This document shows positions 41,351 through 49,513 of a stretch of 64,000 nucleotides of DNA, piece after piece. The stretch is from Treponema brennaborense DSM 12168 (GTDB lineage Bacteria; Spirochaetota; Spirochaetia; Treponematales; Treponemataceae). The DNA lies in contig NC_015500.1 of NCBI RefSeq assembly GCF_000212415.1, positions 868,001 through 932,000 of the forward strand. Reading direction: 5' to 3'. The notes below the pieces were generated by a model that was not told the DNA's origin, searched no databases, and saw only the letters and a list, made by a program, of their open reading frames with translations. The number at the start of each line of letters is the position of its first letter. Within the stretch, counting starts at the first letter, position 1. The translations under genes and the position numbers were made by a program.

Positions 41351-42463
41351 ATGACCGAACAAAAAACAATAACCGTAACGTCCCCGCTGTTGCCGGATTT
41401 GAAAGAATTTGAGAAATATCTTGAGGATATTTGGAGTCGGAAGTGGCTCACAAACAACGGATTCTATCATAAGGAGCTGGAGAAAGCTCTGTCGGAATAT
41501 TTGGGCGTGCCGTATCTGAGTCTTTTTACGAACGGAACCCTGCCTTTAATTACAGCGCTTCAGGCGCTCAGAATAACCGGAGAAGTTATTACAACACCGT
41601 ACAGTTTTGTAGCTACAACACATTCTATCTGGTGGAACGGAATAAAGCCAGTCTTTGTTGATATTGATGAAAAAACGGGAAATATTGACCCGGAAAAAAT
41701 AGAGGCAGCAATCACTCCAAAAACTACTGCAATTATGCCTGTTCACGTTTATGGAACGCCTTGCGACACAAAACGGATAAAGGAAATTGCCGATAAATAC
41801 GGGCTGAAAGTGATTTATGATGCTGCACACGCCTTTGGCGTAAAGGTGAACGGAAAATCAATTTTGGATGAGGGCGATGTATCCACGCTCAGTTTTCATG
41901 CGACAAAGGTATACAACACTATCGAAGGCGGTGCTCTTATCTGTCATGACGAGGCGATGAAAAAACGGATTGATTATCTGAAAAACTTCGGTTTTGCAGA
42001 TGAAGTTACCGTTGTTGCGCCGGGAATAAACAGCAAGATGGACGAAATCCGCAGTGCTTACGGGCTTTTAAACTTGAAGCAGGTTGATAAGGCTATAGAA
42101 AGCCGGAACTCGACGGCAAAAAAATATCGTGAAGGCTTAAAAGAAGTTGAAGGAATTCGCTGGCTTGAGGATATAGAAGGCGTAAGACACAACTACTCGT
42201 ACTTCCCGATTTTTATTGACAAAGAAAAATATGGAATGAGCCGGGATGAACTTTATGCAAAACTCAAAGAACACAATATTCTGGGAAGAAGGTATTTTTA
42301 TCCGCTTATAAGTGAATTCAGCACATATCGTGGTCTTGAATCAGCTGCCCCGGAAAATCTTCCTGTTTCAAATAAAATGGCAGAACAGGTGTTGTGTTTG
42401 CCGATGTATGCATGGTTATCTGATGAAGATATTGGGCGAGTAATTTCAATAGTGAGGAAGTAA
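41351..42463 (+). CDS. DegT/DnrJ/EryC1/StrS-family sugar aminotransferase
   Basis: The 370-residue PLP enzyme shows SRKWLTNNGFYHKELEKALSEYLG, FTNGTLPLITALQAL, TTPYSFVATTHSIWWNG, YDAAHAFGV and the PLP-lysine motif SFHATKVYNTIEGGAL. Its closest recognisable relatives make dTDP-4-amino-4,6-dideoxyhexoses (VioA/FdtB type), converting a 4-keto to a 4-amino sugar. The stop overlaps the ATG of the ATP-grasp gene by one base (TAATG). Together with that ligase and the GNAT genes it suggests synthesis of an N-acylated amino sugar. The dTDP-glucose genes needed upstream are not in the window. Confidence 0.9.
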   Translation: MTEQKTITVTSPLLPDLKEFEKYLEDIWSRKWLTNNGFYHKELEKALSEYLGVPYLSLFTNGTLPLITALQALRITGEVITTPYSFVATTHSIWWNGIKPVFVDIDEKTGNIDPEKIEAAITPKTTAIMPVHVYGTPCDTKRIKEIADKYGLKVIYDAAHAFGVKVNGKSILDEGDVSTLSFHATKVYNTIEGGALICHDEAMKKRIDYLKNFGFADEVTVVAPGINSKMDEIRSAYGLLNLKQVDKAIESRNSTAKKYREGLKEVEGIRWLEDIEGVRHNYSYFPIFIDKEKYGMSRDELYAKLKEHNILGRRYFYPLISEFSTYRGLESAAPENLPVSNKMAEQVLCLPMYAWLSDEDIGRVISIVRK

Positions 42464-43668
42464 TGAAAAAGTTGATGATTCTTGGCGGTTCACGTTATAT
42501 TTTACCAGTTATTGAAGCTGCGCACAAATTAGGATTATATGTAATAACTGCAGATTATTTACCGGATAATGTTGCGCACAAGCATTCTGACGAATATGTT
42601 AATGTTAGTATTATTGACAAAGAAGCAACATTAGAAGCTGCTAAAAGACTTAAAATCGATGGAATAATATCTTTTGCTTGTGATCCTGGTGTTATAACGG
42701 CTGCATTTGTAGCAGAACAGATGGAACTGCCGTTTCAAGGCTCATACAAATCAACTTGTATCTTGCAGGATAAAGGATTATTCAGACAGTTTCTTGCTGA
42801 TAATGGTTTTAATGCGCCTCATGCAAGACGGTATACAAACATAAAAGAAGCAGTTGAAGATGTGAACTTTTTTACATGGCCTGTTATTGTAAAACCGACA
42901 GATTCTGCAGGAAGTAAAGGAGTTACAAAAGTTGATTTCCCTGAAAAGCTCGAAGATGCTATAAAAATTGCCTTAGGGGGCTCTCATAACGGAGCTTTTA
43001 TTATAGAAGATTTTCTTACTTTTGAAGGACATCATTCAAGCGCCGATTCTTTTACGATTAACGGTGAGCTTAAGTTTGTGACATATTCTGATCAATTATT
43101 TGATAAGGATGCAGAGAATCCGTATACACCAGCTTTTATTATCTGGCCATCATCTATGAAAGAAAAATATCAAGAGGAACTTACTAAAGAAACTCAAAGG
43201 CTTATGACTCTGCTTGATATGAAAACTGGAATTTACAACATTGAAACCTGTGTTTCTAATGGCAAACCATATCTGATGGAAATTTCACCGCGCGGCGGGG
43301 GCTGTAAAATCGCAGAATTACAACAAATGGCGTTTTCTAATACATTGATAGAGAATGAAATTAGAAGTTCTATAGGAATGCCCTTAGTGGAGTTACATCA
43401 GACTGACTGTAATGGTCATTGGTGTGAAATGGTAGTTCACGCAGAATCTGGAAAAAGCGGTACTCTAAAAAAAATATGGGTCGAAAAGGAAATTGAAGAA
43501 AAATATCTGAAGCTTACTGATATAACAGCAAAAGAAAGAGATAAGGTCTTACCTTTTACAGGTGCTAATATGTCGTTAGGAGATATGTTCTTTAGGTTTG
43601 ATACACGGGAAGAACTTGATGATGTAATGTCAAAATCAAGAAAATGGCTTCATATAGAGTTGTCATAA
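42463..43668 (+). CDS. ATP-grasp domain ligase
   Basis: The 401-residue protein has a pre-ATP-grasp N-terminus (MILGGSRYILPVIEAAHKLGL), the ATP-grasp core WPVIVKPTDSAGSKGVTKV, EDFLTFEGHHSSADSF, and the metal-binding LMEISPRGGGCKIAEL. Enzymes of this carbamoyl-phosphate-synthase-like family join a carboxylate to an amine through an acyl phosphate. Placed one base after the aminotransferase, it probably attaches an amino acid or similar acid to the newly made amino sugar; that substrate is inferred from gene order. AT-rich codon use marks it as part of the imported island. Confidence 0.88.
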   Translation: MKKLMILGGSRYILPVIEAAHKLGLYVITADYLPDNVAHKHSDEYVNVSIIDKEATLEAAKRLKIDGIISFACDPGVITAAFVAEQMELPFQGSYKSTCILQDKGLFRQFLADNGFNAPHARRYTNIKEAVEDVNFFTWPVIVKPTDSAGSKGVTKVDFPEKLEDAIKIALGGSHNGAFIIEDFLTFEGHHSSADSFTINGELKFVTYSDQLFDKDAENPYTPAFIIWPSSMKEKYQEELTKETQRLMTLLDMKTGIYNIETCVSNGKPYLMEISPRGGGCKIAELQQMAFSNTLIENEIRSSIGMPLVELHQTDCNGHWCEMVVHAESGKSGTLKKIWVEKEIEEKYLKLTDITAKERDKVLPFTGANMSLGDMFFRFDTREELDDVMSKSRKWLHIELS

Positions 43669-43704
43669 TAATAGTATTGATACAGATATTTAGGTAGTGG
43701 TGTT

Positions 43705-44208
43705 ATGAATTTGAATACAAAAGATTATTTTCAGTTTTTCATAGAAACAGTGTCTTTTGATGAAGTATTTGAATTTGTTATTCAAGCAAAAAAACACTAC
43801 CCATATTTACTAGAAGGAGTACAAATAGAATCGTTCTGTAAGAAAATTTCTTCTCTGGCAACATTTGTTACAGTAAGAAATGAATCTGATAAACTTATAG
43901 GATTAATTGCTTTTTATATGAATAACAGTAATTTTTTGTATATAACTTTAGCTTGTGTTTTAAAAGAATATCAAGGTAAAAAATTGTTTAAAAAAATGTT
44001 TTTTCTTTTAGAAACAAAGGCTAAGTGTCAGAATTATCCGCTAGTACAGTTGGAAGTAAATAAAACTAATGAAAAAGTAAAGGCTCTGTATGAGCATTCA
44101 GGGTTTATTCAAATACTAGAAAAGGATGAATCTCTGATTATGCAGAAAAAAATTAATATTTGTGAAGTTTCTGAGTATAGGGGGGGGGGGTATATAAAAC
44201 TTTCTTAA
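43705..44208 (+). CDS. GNAT-family N-acetyltransferase with a G11 tract near its end
   Basis: The 167-residue protein has the acetyl-CoA fold: LIGLIAFYMNNSNFLYITLACVLKEYQGKKLFKKMF (motif A, QGKKLFKK) and VNKTNEKVKALYEHSGFIQILE (motif B). It may acetylate the amino sugar made by the neighbouring enzymes. Eleven G at 44180-44190 encode RGGG seven codons before the stop. Tract length decides the C-terminus: ten G ends the frame at once, while twelve adds 23 residues and stops at a TGA overlapping the ATG of the next gene. The catalytic core is complete in every state. Confidence 0.82.
   Translation: MNLNTKDYFQFFIETVSFDEVFEFVIQAKKHYPYLLEGVQIESFCKKISSLATFVTVRNESDKLIGLIAFYMNNSNFLYITLACVLKEYQGKKLFKKMFFLLETKAKCQNYPLVQLEVNKTNEKVKALYEHSGFIQILEKDESLIMQKKINICEVSEYRGGGYIKLS
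44180..44190 (+). repeat. Poly-G tract (G11), likely slipped-strand switch
   Basis: Eleven consecutive G lie at the 3' end of the GNAT gene. In the +1 phase (twelve or nine G) the GNAT frame would run to TGA 44259-44261, giving an ATGA overlap with the following start codon at 44258. Confidence 0.92.
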
Positions 44209-44257
44209 AGACTCATCTTTGTTCAATTTATATAAGTCAACAATCTCGGAGATGCGT

Positions 44258-45205
44258 ATGAAAGAGATTGGTGGCTATTTAGAATTAGAACTGTCCAGTG
44301 GAAAAGAATATTATTCAAATCTGATATCAGTTAATACTGCAAGAAATGCATTTGTTTATATAGCTAAAGCAAAAAAAATCAAGAAGGTTTTTCTTCCATA
44401 TTTTTTATGTGATTCTGTATCTGAGGTGTGTGAAAGAGAGGAAATCAAATACTCGTTCTATCATATAGATAGACAATTTAAACCCATTATTGATTTTTTA
44501 CTTGGAGAAAATCAATATCTCTATATTGTTAATTATTACGGTCAGATATCAAACAAAGAAATCAGAGAATTTAAAACAAAGTATAAAAACATAATAATAG
44601 ATAATGTTCAAGCATTTTTTCAGGAACCAATAGAAAAAATAGATACTATCTATTCTTGTAGAAAATATTTTGGTGTTTCTGATGGTGCTTATCTTTCAAC
44701 AGAAAAGAGATGTCAGGAAAATATAGAAACTGATATTTCAAAAGACAGAATGAAACATATCTTAGGCAGATTTGAAAGTAGTGCTTCTGATTATTATTCT
44801 GATTTCCATAATAATGACGAGTCTTTTAAGGGATTACCGTTAAAGTATATGTCAAAACTAACTCACAATTTATTGAGTCAGATTGATTATCCTAAAGTAA
44901 TGCAAAAGCGAAATGAGAATTGGTCATTCTTGAATAAACAATTAAAATCAAAAAATAAACTTGATTTGATACAGACAGGAGCTCCTTATTGCTATCCATT
45001 CTATATAAAAAACGGAATAAATATAAAAAAACAGTTATCTACAAAGAAGATTTATATACCAACCCTATGGCCTAATGTGCTTAATCAGGAAAACTGTATA
45101 GAAAAGGATTATGCAGAAAATATTCTGCCGTTACCAATAGATCAACGGTATGGACTTGAGGAAATAACGTATTTGCTAGAGGAGTTGATGAAATGTATAG
45201 GTTAA
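44258..45205 (+). CDS. DegT-like PLP aminotransferase (divergent)
   Basis: The 315-residue protein reads KEIGGYLELELSSGKEYY, then LISVNTARNAFVYIAKAKKIKKVFLPYFLCDSV, NYYGQISNK, IIIDNVQAFFQEP and a possible PLP-lysine in YSCRKYFGVSDGAYLS. This is the pattern of a divergent DegT/WecE-like sugar aminotransferase subgroup. ATG 44258 has GGAG seven bases upstream, so I prefer it to the open frame that begins at TTG 44219. The C-terminus overlaps the next GNAT gene by 13 bases. Substrate and reaction are uncertain. Confidence 0.7.
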   Translation: MKEIGGYLELELSSGKEYYSNLISVNTARNAFVYIAKAKKIKKVFLPYFLCDSVSEVCEREEIKYSFYHIDRQFKPIIDFLLGENQYLYIVNYYGQISNKEIREFKTKYKNIIIDNVQAFFQEPIEKIDTIYSCRKYFGVSDGAYLSTEKRCQENIETDISKDRMKHILGRFESSASDYYSDFHNNDESFKGLPLKYMSKLTHNLLSQIDYPKVMQKRNENWSFLNKQLKSKNKLDLIQTGAPYCYPFYIKNGINIKKQLSTKKIYIPTLWPNVLNQENCIEKDYAENILPLPIDQRYGLEEITYLLEELMKCIG

Positions 45206-45717
45206 GGGAATTAGCAGAAAAGGATATAGAAACTATAAACAAATGGAGAAATGATAAAAGGCTAATAGATTTATTAGGAGCTCCATATCGGTACATAGAT
45301 ATAAATACTGATAGCGAATGGTTCCAAAATTATCTCAAAAATCGAAAGACTACAGTTAGATGTTCTATTGTTGATGAAGACGATAAACTTTTAGGTCTTA
45401 TCAGTTTAACTGATGTAGATCAGTTAAATCAATGTGCTGTACTGCATATAATGTTAGGAAGTGAAGCCTCTTTTGGAAAGGGAATAGGTACTTTCGCAAT
45501 AAAAGAAATGCTTAATCATGCATTTAACAATTTAAACCTAAGACGCATAGAATTATCAGTATTAGAAAGTAATTCAAGAGCGATTCATGTTTATGAAAAG
45601 ATTGGATTTGTACAAGAAGGAATAAAAAGAGAATGCGTTTTTAAAAATGGTAGTTTTATAAGTATGAGAATGTATGCAATGCTAAAAAATGAATTTACGG
45701 CTGGAATAACAATTTAA
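45193..45717 (+). CDS. GNAT-family acetyltransferase (RimJ/WecD-like)
   Basis: The 174-residue protein starts MYRLRELAEKDIETINKWRND and has the acetyl-CoA motif LGSEASFGKGIGTFAIKEML, then LNLRRIELSVLESNSRAIHVYEKIGFVQEGIKRE and a short tail. This is the RimJ/Acetyltransf_3 layout seen in PseH-type enzymes that N-acetylate 4-amino sugars. The start overlaps the aminotransferase by 13 bases, and GAGGAG lies just upstream. It supports an N-acylated amino-sugar pathway in this cluster. Confidence 0.87.
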   Translation: MYRLRELAEKDIETINKWRNDKRLIDLLGAPYRYIDINTDSEWFQNYLKNRKTTVRCSIVDEDDKLLGLISLTDVDQLNQCAVLHIMLGSEASFGKGIGTFAIKEMLNHAFNNLNLRRIELSVLESNSRAIHVYEKIGFVQEGIKRECVFKNGSFISMRMYAMLKNEFTAGITI

Positions 45718-45760
45718 TACGAATTGCCAATAGCATAAAATTGAAATACGGTAGAATCAA

Positions 45761-46774
45761 ATGATAAATAGAACGCAAGAAGATGTAATGAGTACTTGGA
45801 AAAATCAGGATCTAGAACATCCGATGGTTTCTGTTGTATGTCTAACATATAATCATGAAAAATATATAAAAGATGCCTTAAATGGTTTTCTTATCCAAGA
45901 AACTGATTTCCCATTTGAGGTGTTGGTTAATGAGGATACTTCAACTGATGATACTGCAATTATCTTAAAGGAATATGAAAAAAAATATCAAAATATAATA
46001 AAACCGATTTATCATACAGTGAATGAATATTCACAAGATATAGATGTATTCGGGAATACCGTAAAAAGAACAAAAGGAAAATATATAGCTATCTGTGAAG
46101 GTGATGATTTCTGGATTGATAAGAATAAGCTGCAGATGCAAGTGGATTTTTTGGAGAAGAATCTAGAGTATTCAATGTGTTGTCATAATGCACAAGTAGT
46201 TAATGAACTAAATAAAATAAGCACAATATGTTTCTACATCGGTGATGCAGGGACGGCAACAATCATTGATAAAGGAAGTTTTGCAGAATCTTTTTTTGAA
46301 TTGGGAACTGACGGAAGGAGAAATTCTTCTATCAGAATCAATGCAAAGAACGGTGGAAGAACTCCGCTGCCCGCGAAATCTTTGAATGAGATCTTGCAGA
46401 AAGACAGAAATATACGTTCCGACGTTCAGATGTTTATGGATGGAGCGAGCATTTTTTCTTTCACACTCAAGCAAGTTCCAAAACTGGTAAAAAATGTGCT
46501 GGAGAGAAATCAAAAGCAGATGGATGATATAGATTATTTTGTGTTTTATCAGGCGAATGTGTATATTCTTGAATATCTGCGGAAAAAGCTGAAAGTGGAA
46601 AACGAGCGTTTTGCTTATTTTATTGAGGATATCGGAAATACGGTCTCAAACTCAATACCAATTGTCCTGTCAGAAAAACTGAAAGACGAAACATTGTACA
46701 CTAAAAAACATATTTTACTGGCAGGATTCGGAGTCGGGTTGAGTTGGAGCGGCTGTATGTTGGAGAAGATATAA
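45761..46774 (+). CDS. Family 2 glycosyltransferase
   Basis: The 337-residue GT-A enzyme shows PMVSVVCLTYNHEKYIKDALNGFLIQ, VLVNEDTSTDDTAIIL and CEGDDFWID, matching the GT2 nucleotide-binding start and acidic motifs. It transfers one sugar during assembly of the surface glycan. No strong Shine-Dalgarno is present; an in-frame ATG at 45788 is a possible alternative start. The 3' third (from about 46330) is visibly less AT-rich than the 5' part, which suggests a recombination join within the gene. Confidence 0.87.
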   Translation: MINRTQEDVMSTWKNQDLEHPMVSVVCLTYNHEKYIKDALNGFLIQETDFPFEVLVNEDTSTDDTAIILKEYEKKYQNIIKPIYHTVNEYSQDIDVFGNTVKRTKGKYIAICEGDDFWIDKNKLQMQVDFLEKNLEYSMCCHNAQVVNELNKISTICFYIGDAGTATIIDKGSFAESFFELGTDGRRNSSIRINAKNGGRTPLPAKSLNEILQKDRNIRSDVQMFMDGASIFSFTLKQVPKLVKNVLERNQKQMDDIDYFVFYQANVYILEYLRKKLKVENERFAYFIEDIGNTVSNSIPIVLSEKLKDETLYTKKHILLAGFGVGLSWSGCMLEKI

Positions 46775-46778
46775 TTTG

Positions 46779-47777
46779 ATGCCTTCTAGTTCGTCTTTTA
46801 TGTGTTATCCGATAATTATTCCGACATTGAATCGATTTTCTCATTTTAAGGCGTGTATAGAATCTCTTGCGGCCTGTTTTCATGCTTCTGAAACGGAACT
46901 TATAATAGGTTTGGATTTTCCGCCTGCTGAAAAGTATATAGATGGATGGAAGAAGATTAAAGAATATATTCCGTCTATAAAAGGATTCAAAAATGTAGAA
47001 TGTTTTGAACGGACTGAAAATTATGGATCTTTTAAAAATAGTAGTGAATTGCAGAATTATGTCCTCACAAAATACGATGCGTACATTTATACAGAGGATG
47101 ATAACATTTTCTCTCCTGCATTTTTGGATTTCATAAATAAAGGGTTGGAAAGATATCGGGATGATCCTGATGTCGTATCTATCTGCGGATATTCCTATCC
47201 GATAAAATGGGAAACAACGGCTTCAGCAATACTTCAGCATCAATATTTTTCGGCATGGGGTTATGGTGAATGGGGGAAAAAACGAACATTGCTGCTGAAC
47301 GATTTGAGTTCTGAATTTATCAGAAAAGCTCTTACTGATAAAGAGTCGTTAAGACAATTAAATTTTTCTCCTAAAAACAAGATTATGACTCTGTTTCTCT
47401 TTAATACAGAGGAAATTTCCTGTATAGATATTGTCCGCTCTCTCTATCTTACTATTACAAAAAAATATGTTCTTATGCCTACTGTTTCTCTTGTAAAAAA
47501 CAACGGTTGGGACGGAAGCGGAGAACATTGTTGTGACATAAGGTTATCTATTTTTAAAGATCAGAAAATATGTGATCCACAAAAGCTGAATAAGAATTCT
47601 GCGCAGATAGTTGTCTTTTCTGAAAATCTTGAAAAATTTCAAATGAAAATTTTTGAAAACAGAAATAGAAATAAAGTAAAAGCATTTGTTATTTTATTGA
47701 TGATAAAAATATTGGGATTTGATTTGGCTAAAAAATTATATAAGTCTTTCAAGGAATTAAAGCATGGAATTAAATGA
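46779..47777 (+). CDS. Glycosyltransferase (GT2-like, CapG/WfgS type)
   Basis: The 332-residue protein starts CYPIIIPTLNRFSHFKACIESLA, then TELIIGLDFPPAEKYIDGW and the acidic YIYTEDDNIFSPAFLDFI. It later has YFSAWGYGEWGKKR and a lysine-rich tail. This is a GT-A fold with an E-D-D metal motif. It probably adds a sugar to the repeat unit. The start may be ATG 46779 or the TTG three bases earlier; GGAG lies 10-13 bases upstream. The end overlaps the next gene by 14 bases. Confidence 0.78.
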   Translation: MPSSSSFMCYPIIIPTLNRFSHFKACIESLAACFHASETELIIGLDFPPAEKYIDGWKKIKEYIPSIKGFKNVECFERTENYGSFKNSSELQNYVLTKYDAYIYTEDDNIFSPAFLDFINKGLERYRDDPDVVSICGYSYPIKWETTASAILQHQYFSAWGYGEWGKKRTLLLNDLSSEFIRKALTDKESLRQLNFSPKNKIMTLFLFNTEEISCIDIVRSLYLTITKKYVLMPTVSLVKNNGWDGSGEHCCDIRLSIFKDQKICDPQKLNKNSAQIVVFSENLEKFQMKIFENRNRNKVKAFVILLMIKILGFDLAKKLYKSFKELKHGIK

Positions 47778-48642
47778 AAAATCTGTCGCCATATGTATTT
47801 TGGCCAGGGATGTTGAATCTGCTCTTTACCGAAATATTCCGAAACTAGACGTATTAAGAAAATATTTTATGAATTCATGGATTATCGTAGTTGAAAATGA
47901 TAGCAAAGACCGAACCAAAGACGTCTTGCATGCTTGGCAGAAAAAAAATGAACAGATATTAATTGATTCTCACGATGGAATAGATATCTCTTCTGTTTCA
48001 TATTTCTCCGATAATTCTTTTTCCGGTACCTGTAGAAATAGAATTGAAAAAATGGTTGCTGTTAGAAACAAATATCTTCAAATAATGAAACAAAAGTCCA
48101 TACATACTGATTATATAGTAATAATTGATATAGATTTGGATAATTTTGATGAAAAAGAAATTGTACAGGCAATAAAGAATGCCCCATATGACTGGAGTGC
48201 TATATTTGCAAATGGATTGTTGTATGCAACTGTGTTGGGGCGTCCTGTTTTTACTAAATTTTATGATACGTATGCTTATGTTCCGGCGAATTCAAAGACT
48301 AATCAGTTAACTTACAAAGAACAATATCTTAATAGAGAAATAAAAACTAAAAAAAATGATTATATTTTGTGCAGGTCTGCATTCGGAGGTATAGGGATTT
48401 ATAAATATGAATCAATAATCGATGCAGTATACTCCACCCAAGAAAATAAAAGAAGTCAAGTAGAAGAAGTTATATGTGAGCATATCTCCGTAAATGAATA
48501 TGCAAATAATTTCGGACGAAATTACATTTGTAATGACTTAAAAACATATTATCAAAAAATTTCTTTTTTGGTTGCAATTTTACCGACATGGATTTTTATG
48601 AAAATACAGGAAATAAAAAATCATAGGAAATTTCCGGAGTGA
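47764..48642 (+). CDS. Putative glycosyltransferase (CAP59/mannosyltransferase-like)
   Basis: The 292-residue protein shows VAICILARDVESALYRNIPKLDVL, SWIIVVENDSKDRTKDVLHAW and the D-x-D-containing TDYIVIIDIDLDNFDEKEI. This arrangement resembles the CAP59-type alpha-1,3-mannosyltransferase family. It ends in a hydrophobic/basic helix (KISFLVAILPTWIFMKIQEIK) that may bind membrane. It overlaps the upstream gene by 14 bases. Function in glycan assembly is inferred from the motif and context. Confidence 0.68.
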   Translation: MELNEKSVAICILARDVESALYRNIPKLDVLRKYFMNSWIIVVENDSKDRTKDVLHAWQKKNEQILIDSHDGIDISSVSYFSDNSFSGTCRNRIEKMVAVRNKYLQIMKQKSIHTDYIVIIDIDLDNFDEKEIVQAIKNAPYDWSAIFANGLLYATVLGRPVFTKFYDTYAYVPANSKTNQLTYKEQYLNREIKTKKNDYILCRSAFGGIGIYKYESIIDAVYSTQENKRSQVEEVICEHISVNEYANNFGRNYICNDLKTYYQKISFLVAILPTWIFMKIQEIKNHRKFPE

Positions 48643-48645
48643 ATA

Positions 48646-49306
48646 ATGAATCTGATTAAGAAAGTATTAAAAGTAAATTTACGGTCCATATTTTTGAATT
48701 TCTATTTACTTTCGATTAATAAAGCTATCTGTCTGCAGATTCTTTTTTCACGGAATATAAAAATTGTCTCGATTTATGGGATAGGGGGTGCATGACAAAC
48801 ATATTCATACAGGAATGATTCAATTTGGTTTTAATAATGTCGGAAATCTAGATCCAAGATATGAACGCTTAATAATAGAAATTGTAAAACCCGGAAAAGT
48901 TATTTTTACCGGACGTTCTTTTTGAGGAAACGGTACAAGACTCTCTATCCATGGAGTGCTTTCAGTTGGTAACAATATTTGTATAAATGGTAACACTACA
49001 ATTTGTTGTGCTCAAGAAATAAATTTAGGTTCAAATACTTTGGTTTCATGGGACTGTATTTTTATGGATACGGATTTTTATAAAATTTATTCTGCAAATA
49101 AAGAAATAAATCAAAACACTCCTATCATTATTGGTGAAAATACATGGATTGGCTGTAGAGTAAGTATTCTTAAAGGATGCCGAATTCCAGCAGGTTCTGT
49201 TATTGCTGCAGGAAGTGTCGTAAATAAAAACTTTGAACAGAAGAACTGCATTTACGGCGGAGTTCCAGCGAAGATTCTTAAAGAAAATATAAGTTGGGAT
49301 ATGTAA
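48646..49306 (+). pseudogene. Broken hexapeptide-repeat acetyltransferase
   Basis: The N-terminal part from ATG 48646 (MNLIKKVLKVNLRSIFLNF ... IYGIGGA) stops at TGA 48793. The body continues in another frame (HTGMIQFGFNNVGNLDPRYERLI, VIFTGRSF), is cut by an in-frame TGA at 48923-48925, and resumes GNGTRLSIHGVLSVGNNICINGN to the end. The last 116 residues have the left-handed beta-helix pattern and LGSNTLVSWDCIFMDTDFY, VSILKGCRIPAGSVIAAGSVV of WbbJ/NodL-like O-acetyltransferases. Two lesions make a full-length product unlikely; a truncated protein from GTG 48956 is possible. Confidence 0.82.
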
Positions 49307-49513
49307 TAAGAAAAAAAGCGCATTAATAATGATTGTAAAAAACAACAAATAAAAGTGCTTATTTACGAGGATAGATTCCCCTGTTAAATTTTATCGTTTA
49401 CACACTTTTTCTGACATGCCCGCTTGAATTGAACTTATTGAATCTATTATAGATAGAGAGAACCTATAAACAGCGTTTTTCCAGCCATAGCAGTATTTTC
49501 TTCAAGGATAAAA
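49307..49513. other. Gap before the polymerase gene
   Basis: These 207 AT-rich bases hold no gene I can recognise. Several TTGAA and TATTATA-like hexamers (49422-49456) could serve as a promoter for the polymerase gene, but no pair is clearly spaced. Confidence 0.4.

Noticed and set aside
44219-44257. TTG 44219 as the start of the second DegT-like gene
   Set aside because: No Shine-Dalgarno there; GGAG at 44248 serves ATG 44258, where homology-like sequence begins.
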